Under the pieces are notes generated by a model that saw nothing but the letters and a program-made list of their open reading frames with translations, made no database searches and was not told where the DNA came from. The translations under genes were made by a program, and so were the position numbers. A stretch of 47,234 bases of DNA, from contig JAGVLN010000003.1 of NCBI GenBank assembly GCA_020049805.1, forward strand, positions 1-47,234, read 5' to 3'. The stretch comes from Rickettsiales bacterium. Its GTDB lineage: Bacteria > Pseudomonadota > Alphaproteobacteria > Rickettsiales > JABSSG01. This document shows positions 7,505 to 17,579 of this stretch, one piece after another. How positions within the stretch are numbered: the first letter of the stretch is position 1; the number at the start of each line of letters is the position of its first letter.

Positions 7505-10500
7505 TTATGGTTTATAAGATTCATCTATGGTTCTTATTCCTGCCTGTCTTCTTATATAATCCACACCATACATCAGCTCTTGATCAGTAGTACTACTTAA
7601 TATAGCATTGGTAATTAATCCTCCTGACCAATTTTTTAGATTAGCTTCATGTTGAGCTCTAATCATATCAGCCCTTGACATACCATATGTTCCTTCTATA
7701 GCCTCATTAGCATCTTTACCAAATGCCCCTCCTGTTAAATCGTAAAGAGCGTGGCTATATTTCGCTACTTTGCTTTCCCAGAAATTTTCTATTAGACCAC
7801 CAACTTTATCTTGGTACTGCTCAAAAACATTTACTGAATTTTCTGCCCGAGCTTTTTTCGTTGCAGAATCATCAAGTTGATCCGCCATACCTCTAAATAA
7901 ACCAGAAACTAAAGGTGATAAACTCAAAGCTTTAGCATCTGCAATCCCTCTTAAAGAATCTCTTGCATTACTTGCAATTTCACTTGGTCTAAAGCTTGGA
8001 AACCACATACCAGGATCTCTTTTATATTCTCCTATAAAATAGGTTGCCCCTTTATCTAACCTTTCAGTTAAATTACTTGCGGCAGCAGAGCCTCGCTTTA
8101 TATAATCTGCCCAATTAAATGCATTTGCGTCTCCTCTTGCAGCAGCGATTGCTTTTCTAGCAGCTCCACTGACAATAGTACCAAAACCTACTCCAGCTTG
8201 CGCTACAACTGGAGCAGCCACTTTAGTAGTCAAACGAACAGCAGCTCGGCCTCCTAATTTAGCAACGTTTAACGGTGCATTTTGAATCTGCGTTGAAGCC
8301 ATAGATTTAGCATCTTCTATACTCTTTTGTATTCTCTCTACTTTACTACCTACTAAATCTTGCCAACCTTCTGTTACCCATTTTTTACGTTTATCTATGG
8401 ATTTAGCCATATCTATATATTTGGTATCATAAGCTGCACTCATCGCATTTTCTAATGCTGTAAATCTATTATCTCCTTTTCTTCTACTAGAAGCATAAGC
8501 TTTAACAGCATTTACTGGCCTTGCAAGAGTGGTTAAAGCATAGCTACTTGCAGTATTAGCTGCACTCCAAACATTACTTGCAATTGCATTACCAATATCT
8601 GCTACACTAGTATACATTTGAGGTGTGCCAGCTAAACCTTTTGCTACCACAGGAACTATATCTATTAGCTTATACATAACCCAACCAACAATAGCAAAAA
8701 TTGCAACGTCTGAGAAACTAACATAGTCTCCATTTTGCATAGCTGAAAACTTTTGCATATCTGAACTGTATGTTGTATCAAGATATGGAGCATCAGGATA
8801 CCTTTCTTGAGTACAAACATAAGGTTCACAAAATTCATTACAATCATTAATAGTACCTTTACCAGGCTCACACATTCTACCTGGTACTAACATATTCATT
8901 TGAGTAGCAGGATTAGGTATCGGCGCAGGTCTCCATTCATATATATTCCAACCACTCATTACATTGGTTATAAAAGTCCAACATACCCTTATACCTAATA
9001 TATAATACATTTGATTTATGACTAGATCACATAAAAAGAAAGCAAATATTAATATTACTATAGGTTGGATAAAGAAACTCATTAAATATTTAAGCCAACC
9101 ATCAAAAAATGACTTTGTAGCCTTAAATAAAATAAATGGTATAAAAATTGGAGCTAGTATAATTAACACTGAAATAATAGTATAGCATACCAGATAGACT
9201 ATAGTAGCTTTGATTGCAGCATAAATTGCAATAATTGCTGCTGTATAAAATACAAAGAAAAATAAGAAACCAGTAACACTGGTAAACATTAAGGCTACAA
9301 CCTTTTTAAATGTAGAAGAAGAAAGCATCATATTTATGATAGAGTCTAATTGAGCAAACCCACTTATATTTTGAGAGCATTGACCTGTTGTCTGTACATA
9401 CGGATCAGTACCAGGAAATACCATTCCAACTATTTCACCAATTCCATTAGTGAAAAAACTAAAAAAATAATTATTGAAAAAACTCCAGCTTGACTGGGTG
9501 GTAGAAATTTGTATTACAAGAGCTATTTTAAAGAGCCGCATCATCAGCTCTCTTTGAGTAATTTCCACCGTCCCTACTAAAAAACCTATTGCAGAAAATG
9601 CTACATAAAGGATTAAAAACACCCTAAGATATCCTAAATATGGAATAAGGTTATTATAAATAGATATCGTTGCGTCACATAAGCTAGTTTGAATTATATT
9701 TACTAACCATGCTAATGCTCCAGGCGCCGAGTTAAATCCTGATTTAGATGAGACAGTATAACTTCCATAATTATCTTCATAAAGTTGATCAATCATTTTT
9801 ACATATAATTGACAACCATTAGCGCATTGAGCAGGAGGTTTAGACAAATATAACCCTCCTGCTAAACAATCAGCGTCATAAGTAGTACCCATGCCATTAC
9901 AGCAACTCGAGCCAACTCCAAGATGATAGGTATTAGCATTTGCCGGTATAACCCCACCAGTACCGTTTGGGCTAGATCCTACAGGAATTAATAATGCTAG
10001 AGCTCCTTGGCCTGAAACAAATACACAAGGAGGGTTTGCCACTACTCCATAAGGTGTAGTAGAACATTCTCCTGCCGAAGAACAAGTAGCTTGTGGAAAC
10101 TCACATAAACTATTATAAAAAAATTCATTTTGTTGTGCTTGAAAATTACCAAACCAGGCCGTCCATGAATAACTAGGAGAAAAAGTTGATTGACCACTAA
10201 CTATATTACATTGGCCTAAAGTAGGGGAAGTACCATTATTATCATAATTATTACGCACTACTAATAATATCTGCTCACCATTTGTAACTAAGCCTGTATC
10301 TGTCCAATCAGCATATTCAGGCACAAAAGGTTGATTAGGTTGTTGAGGAGCATGTATCATATTAAGAGGAGGATTCGAAGGTATGCTAAAGAATCCATAA
10401 CCAAAATCGTCCGGTTCAACACAAGTTACATTACTAGAACAACCTATTGTTAAACCCAACAATAATAGAGAAATAAAGCGTAATGTATATTTCTTATAAT

Positions 10501-10510
10501 TACATTTCAT
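7505..10510 (-). CDS. virB6: VirB6-like (TrbL/VirB6) giant type IV secretion membrane protein
   Basis: I place the start at the ATG 10508-10510, giving 1001 residues that begin MKCNYKKYTLRF and a hydrophobic stretch ending LTIGC, a plausible (not canonical) lipoprotein or signal sequence. An upstream ATG at 10592-10594 would add 28 residues and bury that signal. Next comes a Cys-rich, Pro/Gly-rich probably periplasmic region (about 25-280). A polytopic VirB6 core follows (about 290-500), including KATIVYLVCYTIISVLIILAP and LKYLMSFFIQPIVIL, then a second Cys-rich loop, another helix (about 630-650), and a long Ala-rich soluble tail. This layout matches the extended RvhB6-type proteins of Rickettsiales. 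VirB6 is part of the inner-membrane channel. It is about 6 kb from virB3-virB4 with unrelated genes between. Confidence 0.9.
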   Translation of the reverse strand: MKCNYKKYTLRFISLLLLGLTIGCSSNVTCVEPDDFGYGFFSIPSNPPLNMIHAPQQPNQPFVPEYADWTDTGLVTNGEQILLVVRNNYDNNGTSPTLGQCNIVSGQSTFSPSYSWTAWFGNFQAQQNEFFYNSLCEFPQATCSSAGECSTTPYGVVANPPCVFVSGQGALALLIPVGSSPNGTGGVIPANANTYHLGVGSSCCNGMGTTYDADCLAGGLYLSKPPAQCANGCQLYVKMIDQLYEDNYGSYTVSSKSGFNSAPGALAWLVNIIQTSLCDATISIYNNLIPYLGYLRVFLILYVAFSAIGFLVGTVEITQRELMMRLFKIALVIQISTTQSSWSFFNNYFFSFFTNGIGEIVGMVFPGTDPYVQTTGQCSQNISGFAQLDSIINMMLSSSTFKKVVALMFTSVTGFLFFFVFYTAAIIAIYAAIKATIVYLVCYTIISVLIILAPIFIPFILFKATKSFFDGWLKYLMSFFIQPIVILIFAFFLCDLVINQMYYILGIRVCWTFITNVMSGWNIYEWRPAPIPNPATQMNMLVPGRMCEPGKGTINDCNEFCEPYVCTQERYPDAPYLDTTYSSDMQKFSAMQNGDYVSFSDVAIFAIVGWVMYKLIDIVPVVAKGLAGTPQMYTSVADIGNAIASNVWSAANTASSYALTTLARPVNAVKAYASSRRKGDNRFTALENAMSAAYDTKYIDMAKSIDKRKKWVTEGWQDLVGSKVERIQKSIEDAKSMASTQIQNAPLNVAKLGGRAAVRLTTKVAAPVVAQAGVGFGTIVSGAARKAIAAARGDANAFNWADYIKRGSAAASNLTERLDKGATYFIGEYKRDPGMWFPSFRPSEIASNARDSLRGIADAKALSLSPLVSGLFRGMADQLDDSATKKARAENSVNVFEQYQDKVGGLIENFWESKVAKYSHALYDLTGGAFGKDANEAIEGTYGMSRADMIRAQHEANLKNWSGGLITNAILSSTTDQELMYGVDYIRRQAGIRTIDESYKP

Positions 10511-10665
10511 TATAAAATTATTGTAAATTTTAAATGTTATAAAAGCTATTACTAGCCTTTTATTTAAATTTACAAGCTTCTTTATACATTGCAAATAAAC
10601 TTTCGCAGGCTAGAGCTTTATATTTTATAAATAAGTATAATTTTATCACTATCAAAATAGGTTTT

Positions 10666-11976
10666 CTAAATTGGAAATTTAATATATTTTTTTAACTTCA
10701 TAATACCAAAAAGATTTAAAAAAACTAATATTCCTCCCGCAAGGCTCATGATGGTGATCAATGTAGTCTGATTTAAATAATTAGTGGTAATTAAAGCTAA
10801 TATTGCATAAAGAATATAGATCTTTCTACCCCATTTTCCATTAATAAATTCTGCGCACTTTATACCTACAGTAAAATAAGCAATAATCGTAGTAAAGCCT
10901 GCTAGAAAAAATAGCCCAGCCATAAAGTATTTTACATAAGGAAAATGCATTGCAAATGCTTCAATAATATATTCTGAAGGCTCATTTAAGAATGGATTAT
11001 GCCAAATGCCTGTTACTAATACTACTAATATACTGAGAGTACAAATAAAGGCGTCTGTTAATTGAGCAAAAATAGCCATTTTAGCTTGAATTTCTGGAAA
11101 AGTTGTAGCAGTTTCACTTTGAATTATAGAGTCATAACCAATACCTATATCACTAGAATATACAGCACGTGCAACTCCAGTCTGCGCAGCCATTAAGTAT
11201 GTGCTTCCAGCAAAACCAAAGATTGGAGCATGGCCAACAAATGCTGATTTTATAATCGTCATAAAAATTGAAGGCAATATTTCGTAATGAGCAATAATTA
11301 CCCATAAACATATGAAAAGATAAAAAATAATAAAAGGTGGCATCAGTAAAGTACAAGTATTAGCTAATCTCTTAATACCTCCGATGGAAGAATATATAAC
11401 TAATGCTATAAAACAGTAGGTAATTATAGTGTTATCAAGATTAAATGTACTACAAACTGTATCAGTGATAATCTTAAATTGCGATACTTCTACCCCATAA
11501 ATACAGAGCATCACACATAGAATTATTGGTATAAACTTTGCACCAAATGCTTCTCTTAAATAATACATTGGGCCACCATTAAAGCTATTTTTTCCGTTAG
11601 CATGACGGAATTTTATTCCTAAATAAATTTCGCAATATTTAATTATCATCCCTGCAAAAGCCGCAATCCATAACCAAACCAAAACTCCTGGTCCACCATA
11701 AACTACAGAAGTTACTATTACCACTATATTACCAAGACCTACCATCCCCCCTATTGAAGCAAAATATAATTTTATAGGATGTATTCCTGGCAAATGTTTA
11801 TTTTTAGATTCTCTTCTAATAGTTCTAAAAGTATCTTTAAAATTATAAATGACTTTAAATTGGAAACCTTTAGTTTTTATTGTAAAATAAATACCAGATA
11901 AAATAATCAGAGATACACCTATATATTGCCAATAAAATGTCTCAATGATATTCAACCAATTCAATATTTCTAACAT
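10666..11976 (-). CDS. Sodium:alanine/glycine symporter (AGCS family)
   Basis: The 436-residue polytopic protein carries AGCS hallmarks: IGGMVGLGNIVVIVTSVVYG followed by GGPGVLVWLWIAAFAGM, then KYCEIYLGIKFR, FNGGPMYYL, and later AAQTGVARAVYSSDIGIGYDS. These proteins import small neutral amino acids with Na+. The family usually has VGTGN in the first motif; here it reads VGLGN. The gene lies about 155 bp upstream of virB6 on the same strand. An obligate intracellular bacterium importing host amino acids would explain it. The exact substrate is not determinable here. Confidence 0.92.
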   Translation of the reverse strand: MLEILNWLNIIETFYWQYIGVSLIILSGIYFTIKTKGFQFKVIYNFKDTFRTIRRESKNKHLPGIHPIKLYFASIGGMVGLGNIVVIVTSVVYGGPGVLVWLWIAAFAGMIIKYCEIYLGIKFRHANGKNSFNGGPMYYLREAFGAKFIPIILCVMLCIYGVEVSQFKIITDTVCSTFNLDNTIITYCFIALVIYSSIGGIKRLANTCTLLMPPFIIFYLFICLWVIIAHYEILPSIFMTIIKSAFVGHAPIFGFAGSTYLMAAQTGVARAVYSSDIGIGYDSIIQSETATTFPEIQAKMAIFAQLTDAFICTLSILVVLVTGIWHNPFLNEPSEYIIEAFAMHFPYVKYFMAGLFFLAGFTTIIAYFTVGIKCAEFINGKWGRKIYILYAILALITTNYLNQTTLITIMSLAGGILVFLNLFGIMKLKKYIKFPI

Positions 11977-12065
11977 TTTGATCCTTAATAGCTAATTTAG
12001 ATACCCCAAAATATTTACCCATTAGCTTAATGTCAATAAATTAATAAACAATTTATGAACTTTAA

Positions 12066-12971
12066 TTAAGCTAAGTTCTTTTTAGCTAATTTTTCCAAAA
12101 TTTTGATCGGGGAAGTATTAACATCATCCATTGCCTCAATAGGCAAGTAGAAAGTCTGTTCTAGCATATGTTGGCCTGATAATACAGCATGAGAAACCTG
12201 ATCAGAGAAGACAACCCAACTAGAATTAGCTGGAATATGAATAACTTCTGAATCAACGGTATTTTGATAAGATAGATCATATTTCATTTTATCATGTATA
12301 TTTAACATATAATGATCATAAGGGGTACGAACTCCCTTAGTAATTTTAAAAACTTTCATAAACCATGAAATACCAGGTATCTGGGGTTTAATTTTAGGAA
12401 AAAAATATTGTGCTACATGAAAAAAATCTTCCCCTAAACGCCAAGTCCGAGGTTTTCCGTCAGGATTAATATTACTAAATACTCGTAGAATTCTTCTTCC
12501 TTGATTTGGACTTGATGGAAACGCATCTACATGCAGACGTGTATCATCTTTTCTATAAGAAGTGCTAATTCTACCTTTAATTTCTACTGGCCTTAAGCTA
12601 GTACGACCAATTTGGAGCTTATTGGTATATTGCGGAAAATGATTATTAATTAGAGCAATCGTCTGTTCAGCATACTTATCTAATATTTCCTTCAGTAATT
12701 GCTTTTTTTCTAAGGAATCCTGACTTCCTCTAATTTTTTTGGTATTATAATCGTAACTAATATTCTTGGTATTAGGTTCTACAACTGCATTAATTAATAC
12801 CTGCATTTCCTCAGGAGTAGCTTTAACTTTAAGCTCGGGAAAAAACAATAATTTTCCTTGCTCTAAAGCCTTTATAGCCTTAACTTGATTTTTTTTGCTA
12901 ACTGGCTCGTTCCAAGCATTAGTTAGGAAAGATTCAATACGCCTACTATTGTTTAAATCATTAGTATTCAT
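12066..12971 (-). CDS. kdoO: 3-deoxy-D-manno-octulosonic acid (Kdo) hydroxylase, Fe(II)/2-oxoglutarate type
   Basis: The 301-residue protein resembles KdoO of Burkholderia and Legionella, an inner-membrane-associated dioxygenase that converts the outer Kdo of lipid A-linked core to D-glycero-D-talo-oct-2-ulosonic acid. The iron-binding facial triad is His147-x-Asp149 in RLHVDAFPSSP and His261 in SDQVSHAVLSGQ. Nearby conserved blocks are GRRILRVFSNINP, WRLGEDF, KGVRTPYDHYMLNIHDKMK and LEQTFYLP. The ATG lies 10 bp after the sdhB stop, so it is probably the last gene of the sdhCDAB transcript. No other LPS gene adjoins it. The identification is by motif memory; the family call is good, and the exact product in this host is inferred. 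Confidence 0.85.
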   Translation of the reverse strand: MNTNDLNNSRRIESFLTNAWNEPVSKKNQVKAIKALEQGKLLFFPELKVKATPEEMQVLINAVVEPNTKNISYDYNTKKIRGSQDSLEKKQLLKEILDKYAEQTIALINNHFPQYTNKLQIGRTSLRPVEIKGRISTSYRKDDTRLHVDAFPSSPNQGRRILRVFSNINPDGKPRTWRLGEDFFHVAQYFFPKIKPQIPGISWFMKVFKITKGVRTPYDHYMLNIHDKMKYDLSYQNTVDSEVIHIPANSSWVVFSDQVSHAVLSGQHMLEQTFYLPIEAMDDVNTSPIKILEKLAKKNLA

Positions 12972-12981
12972 GTATTATTAC

Positions 12982-13773
12982 TTAAATGCCTTTGCGCTCT
13001 ATCAGCTGTTTTTTAATATCTGATATGGCTTTAGCAGGATTTAATCCTTTAGGACATGTTTTAGCGCAATTCATAATCGTATGACATCTATAAAGTTTGA
13101 ACGGATCTTCAAGCATATCTAGACGTTCTCCAGTAGCTTCATCTCTGCTATCTACAATCCAACGCTGAGCTTGAAGTAATATCGCTGGCCCTAGGAATTT
13201 ATCATCATTCCACCAATAACTAGGACAACTGGTTGAACAACAAGCACATAAAATACATTCGTATAAACCATCTAATTTAGCACGATCTTCTACAGATTGC
13301 AGTCTTTCTTGGTTTGAAGATGGCTCTTCATCAGACTTTAACCAAGGCTGTATCGATGCATATTGAGCAAAAAAATTATTTAAGTCTGGAACTAAATCTT
13401 TTACCACTGGTAAATGTGGTAATGGATAAATTTTTAAATCTCCTTTAATCTCTTCTATAGGCTTCGTACAAGCTAAAGTATTAGTGCCATCAATATTCAT
13501 TGCACAACTACCACAAATACCTTCGCGACATGAACGCCGGAAAGTTAGAGTAGAATCTATTTCTGATTTAATTTTGATTAAAGCATCTAGAACCATCGGT
13601 CCACAAGTTGACAAATCAATCTCATAAGTATCTATGCGTGGATTATTTTCGTCTTCAGGATCATAACGATATATTCTAAATTTTTTTATATCATTCTTTC
13701 CTTTAGCAGCTTGTATTCTATGCTCCTTGCCTTCTTTAATTTTAGAATTTTTAGGAAGTCTTAACTGAACCAT
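12982..13773 (-). CDS. sdhB: Succinate dehydrogenase iron-sulfur subunit
   Basis: SdhB (263 residues) carries electrons from the flavin of SdhA to ubiquinone through three clusters. The [2Fe-2S] site is CREGICGSC plus a downstream Cys (NTLAC), the [4Fe-4S] site is [12 protein letters not shown], and the [3Fe-4S] site is [14 protein letters not shown]. The N-terminal ferredoxin fold and C-terminal helical domain are both complete. It starts 11 bp after the sdhA stop. The order sdhC-D-A-B and tight spacing indicate one operon, with the Kdo hydroxylase gene following 10 bp later. Confidence 0.98.
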   Translation of the reverse strand: MVQLRLPKNSKIKEGKEHRIQAAKGKNDIKKFRIYRYDPEDENNPRIDTYEIDLSTCGPMVLDALIKIKSEIDSTLTFRRSCREGICGSCAMNIDGTNTLACTKPIEEIKGDLKIYPLPHLPVVKDLVPDLNNFFAQYASIQPWLKSDEEPSSNQERLQSVEDRAKLDGLYECILCACCSTSCPSYWWNDDKFLGPAILLQAQRWIVDSRDEATGERLDMLEDPFKLYRCHTIMNCAKTCPKGLNPAKAISDIKKQLIERKGI

Positions 13774-13784
13774 TTTACCCTCTA

Positions 13785-15578
13785 CTAATAAACTCGTTTC
13801 TTTGGAGGAAATACTTCTACTTCATCAGTTAAAGTATATAAATGCACGGGTTTGTACTCTATTTTTACTTTACCAGTATTATAATCAAACCATGTCATTG
13901 TATGCTTTAGCCATTTTTTATCATCACGTTCTTGATAATCTTCTCGGGCATGTGCCCCTCTGCTTTCAGTTCTATTAAGTGCACTATACATGGTTACTAC
14001 AGATTGCTCTAATAAATTCTGTAATTCCAATGCTTCCACCAAATCACTATTCCATATCAAGCCACGATCTGTGATCCCTAAATCTTTATAGCTTTTCCAA
14101 GCTTTGTCAATCAGCGTCACGCCCTCTTCTAAACTTTCTTTATCCCTGAATACGGCAGCATGTTTCTGCATTATGTCTTGCATATTGCCACGAATTTGAG
14201 CAGTAGTTAAAGGTCCTTTGCTGAATCTCACTTTATCTAATCTAGCAATTGCCTCTTCACCAGCATTTTCAGGTAAAGGTTTTAAAACTTTATCTTTAGT
14301 TATCATTTCCTTGCATTTTAATGCAGCTGCTCTACCAAATACGACTAAATCTAACAATGAGTTGGATCCTAACCTATTAGCACCATGGACCGAAACACAA
14401 GCTGCTTCACCAATAGCCATTAAGCCTGGTATAATTTCTTCCTTACCATTTTTTAATCTAATAGCTTCTGTATGGTAGTTAGTTGGAACGCCACCCATAT
14501 TATAATGAACAGTTGGCAATACAGGTATTGGTTCTCTTGTTACATCAACACCTGCAAAAATTTTTGCAGTTTCTGAAATTCCAGGTAAACGAGTATGTAA
14601 TACTTCTGGGTCCAAATGATCGAGATGTAAATATATATGATCTTTTTTGGGGCCTACTCCTCTGCCTTCTCTAATTTCTATAGTCATAGCTCTAGATACC
14701 ACATCTCGCGACGCTAAATCCTTAACATGAGGGGCGTATCTTTCCATAAATCTTTCGCCCTCAGAATTCACTAAGTACCCACCTTCCCCTCTAGAACCTT
14801 CTGTAATCAAACAACCAGATCCATAAATTCCTGTAGGATGAAATTGAACAAATTCCATATCTTCCAAAGGTAACCCTGCTCTTAAACACATCGCATTACC
14901 ATCACCGGTACAGGTATGCGCAGAAGTTGCAGAGAAATACGCTCTACCATAACCACCAGTCGCAATAATTACATAATGCGCATGAAAACGATGTAAAGTA
15001 CCATCATCTAAATTCCAAGCCATAACGCCTACACATTCGTTTTTTTCGTTCATTATTAAATCGAGCGCAAAATATTCAATAAAAAACTTCGCCTTATGCT
15101 TAAGAGATTGTTGATATAAAGTATGTAAAATAGCATGACCCGTTCTATCAGCTGCTGCACAGGTACGCTGTGCAGGTTTACCAGCCCCATATTCAGTTGT
15201 CATACCACCGAAGGGTCGTTGATAAATTTTGCCCTCTTCCGTTCTAGAAAAAGGAACTCCATAATGTTCGAGCTCTATCACAGCATTCATAGCATTTTTA
15301 CACATATACTCAATTGCATCTTGATCACCAAGCCAATCAGAACCTTTCACAGTATCATATGCGTGCCAACGCCAATCATCTTTGCTCATATTACCCAAGG
15401 CAGCACTCATACCACCCTGAGCTGCTACAGTATGACTGCGGGTAGGAAAAACTTTAGTAATACATGCAGTAGACAAACCTATTTCTGCCATTCCAAAAGT
15501 CGCTCTTAATCCAGCTCCTCCCGCACCAATTACTACTACATCAAACTTATGATCTATAATTTCATAACTTTTCAACAT
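13785..15578 (-). CDS. sdhA: Succinate dehydrogenase flavoprotein subunit
   Basis: SdhA (597 residues, normal length) oxidises succinate to fumarate at the inner face of the membrane. It shows the N-terminal dinucleotide fold [12 protein letters not shown] (15-26) and the covalent-FAD site [10 protein letters not shown] (His49). It also has the substrate-binding and catalytic region with [21 protein letters not shown], and [21 protein letters not shown] near the capping domain. The C-terminus is of the [17 protein letters not shown] type. It is the third gene of the sdhCDAB operon and probably the main entry of succinate-derived electrons into the respiratory chain of this aerobic parasite. 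Confidence 0.98.
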   Translation of the reverse strand: MLKSYEIIDHKFDVVVIGAGGAGLRATFGMAEIGLSTACITKVFPTRSHTVAAQGGMSAALGNMSKDDWRWHAYDTVKGSDWLGDQDAIEYMCKNAMNAVIELEHYGVPFSRTEEGKIYQRPFGGMTTEYGAGKPAQRTCAAADRTGHAILHTLYQQSLKHKAKFFIEYFALDLIMNEKNECVGVMAWNLDDGTLHRFHAHYVIIATGGYGRAYFSATSAHTCTGDGNAMCLRAGLPLEDMEFVQFHPTGIYGSGCLITEGSRGEGGYLVNSEGERFMERYAPHVKDLASRDVVSRAMTIEIREGRGVGPKKDHIYLHLDHLDPEVLHTRLPGISETAKIFAGVDVTREPIPVLPTVHYNMGGVPTNYHTEAIRLKNGKEEIIPGLMAIGEAACVSVHGANRLGSNSLLDLVVFGRAAALKCKEMITKDKVLKPLPENAGEEAIARLDKVRFSKGPLTTAQIRGNMQDIMQKHAAVFRDKESLEEGVTLIDKAWKSYKDLGITDRGLIWNSDLVEALELQNLLEQSVVTMYSALNRTESRGAHAREDYQERDDKKWLKHTMTWFDYNTGKVKIEYKPVHLYTLTDEVEVFPPKKRVY

Positions 15579-15595
15579 GGTTTACTCGAAATGTA

Positions 15596-15991
15596 CTAAA
15601 TATTAACAAAGAAATTTAGGACTAATGTAAGTGATAATGCAATCATTGTAAACCAACTTAAGCATTGTATTAGAAAAATTGTTGCAAATTTATAAGATTC
15701 TTTATGAATATAATCTTCACAAATCTCTTTCATTCCTAACATACCGTGAAAAATAGATAAATTTAGCAAAATTAGAAAACATAAAAACCTAAAAGGAGAA
15801 TACAATAAAGCATTAATTACCAATTCGGGATCAAATAAAAACGAGTTAATAACCCAAATAAACCATAATGTTAATGGTATTAGTATTATTGAAGTTTTTC
15901 TTAATATCCACCACTCATAAGTACCTGACTTTGCAGTTCCAAGACCTTTTACTTTTTTCAAAGCTGTTGCATACGAATTATTATTCATCAT
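15596..15991 (-). CDS. sdhD: Succinate dehydrogenase membrane anchor subunit
   Basis: The 131-residue protein has three hydrophobic segments (about 30-55, 66-85, 101-128) and the SdhD signature FHGMLGMKEICEDYIH, in which the first His is the usual haem b ligand position. It anchors SdhA/SdhB and helps form the quinone site. The start has two adjacent ATGs (15989-15991 and 15986-15988); either is possible. It sits 8 bp downstream of sdhC. Confidence 0.93.
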   Translation of the reverse strand: MMNNNSYATALKKVKGLGTAKSGTYEWWILRKTSIILIPLTLWFIWVINSFLFDPELVINALLYSPFRFLCFLILLNLSIFHGMLGMKEICEDYIHKESYKFATIFLIQCLSWFTMIALSLTLVLNFFVNI

Positions 15992-15999
15992 TATTTACC

Positions 16000-16410
16000 C
16001 TAAAATGCATTATATAAAGCAATAAAATATGTTATCCCTGTGAGAGAAAGTGCAAGAGTAATCACTATAATGCCAGAAATAGTAACTGATCTGTTATTAA
16101 CACCATATCCCATATCCCAATAAAGATGCCTTATGCCATTTAAAAAATGATAATACAAACAATAAACTATTCCCAATACCACTAATTTGAAAAAAATATT
16201 TTCTATTAACAAACTAAAATCCACTTCAAAAAATCCTAGACCAAGCGCTTGAATTAAGATCATTATCATTAACCAAGAAAGCATAATTATTCCAAAAAAC
16301 AATGCAGCTCCTGTAATACGATGTAATATGGATAAGACTGTAGTAATTTGAGGTTTATAAATTTGCAAATGCGGAGAAATAGGACGTTTTTTTATTAATT
16401 TATTACTCAT
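16000..16410 (-). CDS. sdhC: Succinate dehydrogenase cytochrome b556 subunit
   Basis: The 136-residue protein has the SdhC pattern: N-terminal RPISPHLQIYKPQ, then SILHRITG with the quinone-site Ser/Arg region, three transmembrane helices, and YHFLNGIRHLYWDMG with the haem-ligand His. It is the first gene of sdhCDAB(-kdoO). The 89 bp upstream, before prfA's end, must hold the operon promoter if it is separate from the mnmA-prfA unit; I could not assign -35/-10 boxes with confidence. Confidence 0.95.
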   Translation of the reverse strand: MSNKLIKKRPISPHLQIYKPQITTVLSILHRITGAALFFGIIMLSWLMIMILIQALGLGFFEVDFSLLIENIFFKLVVLGIVYCLYYHFLNGIRHLYWDMGYGVNNRSVTISGIIVITLALSLTGITYFIALYNAF

Positions 16411-16499
16411 ATCAAGATATAATTTTAGGTTATTGTTAGAATGATAATACTATTAGAGTAAACTGCAAATGTTTTCTACTTTAAAGGTTCTAATTCCTC

Positions 16500-17579
16500 C
16501 TATTCTACCGATTCAGCTAGTCTTTTTGCCTCATCTTCTGAAATCAATGCATCTATTAACTCTTCTAACTCGCCATTATTAATAATATCATTTAGTTTAT
16601 ATAAAGTGAGATTTATCCTATGATCTGTAACTCTACCTTGGGGAAAATTATAAGTTCTAATACGCTCTGAACGATCTCCACTTCCGACCTGACTTTTTCT
16701 TGCAGCAGCTCTTTCCGCTTCCTTTTTTACCCTTTCAGCTTCATAGAGCCTGGCTCGCAAAATTTTCATCGCCTTTGCTTTATTTTTATGTTGCGACTTT
16801 TCATCTTGTTGTTGAACCATAATACCAGTAGGTATATGCACTATACGTACTGCACTATCAGTAGTGTTAACTGATTGGCCACCTGGACCACTTGATCTAA
16901 AAATGTCTATCCTTAAATCTTTTTCATCAATATGGATATCTACTTCTTCAGCTTCAGGTAATACAGCTACAGTAGCTGCAGAAGTATGTATGCGGCCGCT
17001 AGTTTCAGTTTCTGGCACCCTCTGCACTCGATGAACACCAGATTCGAACTTTAATTTAGAGAAAACATCTTGGCCAGAAATACTAACTGAAGCTTCTTTA
17101 TATCCACCAATTCCGGTTTCTGAAATAGACAAAATTTCACATTTCCACCCTTGTCTATCAGCATAGCGTAAGTACATATTAAATAGTGATGCGGCAAATA
17201 AAGCTGCTTCTTCTCCTCCTGTCCCACACCTAACTTCGAGAATAGCATTTTTTGCATCAGCTTCATCCCTAGGTAAGAGAGATAGCTTTAATTTTTTTTC
17301 TACATCAGGCAATATTTTTTTAAGCTGGTGAAGCTCTTGCTCTGCCATATTTTTTAATTCATTATCAATAGTTGAATCTTCTACCAATAATTTAAGATTA
17401 TCCATCTCATCGATAAGCTTTTTATAGCTATTAATATTTTCTACTATTCTTTCAAGATCAGATAATTCCTTAGATAACTTTACAAAATCCTTACTGGCAA
17501 TTACCTCAGGATCAGATAACTTATTCTGTAACTGAATATGCCTTTCTAAAATTTTATCTAATTTATTTTTAAAACTCAT
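16500..17579 (-). CDS. prfA: Peptide chain release factor 1
   Basis: RF1 (359 residues) terminates translation at UAA and UAG. The GGQ motif is in [18 protein letters not shown], where the residue after GGQ is Ser rather than the more usual His. Other class I features are [16 protein letters not shown] and [19 protein letters not shown]. The absence of an SPF tripeptide and presence of the RF1-type block make it RF1 rather than RF2. The start overlaps the hisS stop by 11 bp, implying translational coupling within the mnmA-permease-hisS-prfA run. Confidence 0.97.
   Translation of the reverse strand: MSFKNKLDKILERHIQLQNKLSDPEVIASKDFVKLSKELSDLERIVENINSYKKLIDEMDNLKLLVEDSTIDNELKNMAEQELHQLKKILPDVEKKLKLSLLPRDEADAKNAILEVRCGTGGEEAALFAASLFNMYLRYADRQGWKCEILSISETGIGGYKEASVSISGQDVFSKLKFESGVHRVQRVPETETSGRIHTSAATVAVLPEAEEVDIHIDEKDLRIDIFRSSGPGGQSVNTTDSAVRIVHIPTGIMVQQQDEKSQHKNKAKAMKILRARLYEAERVKKEAERAAARKSQVGSGDRSERIRTYNFPQGRVTDHRINLTLYKLNDIINNGELEELIDALISEDEAKRLAESVE

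Noticed and set aside
15135-15509. Rightward 124-codon frame inside sdhA
   Set aside because: It lies wholly within sdhA on the other strand, is Cys/His/Ser-biased and has no ribosome site.
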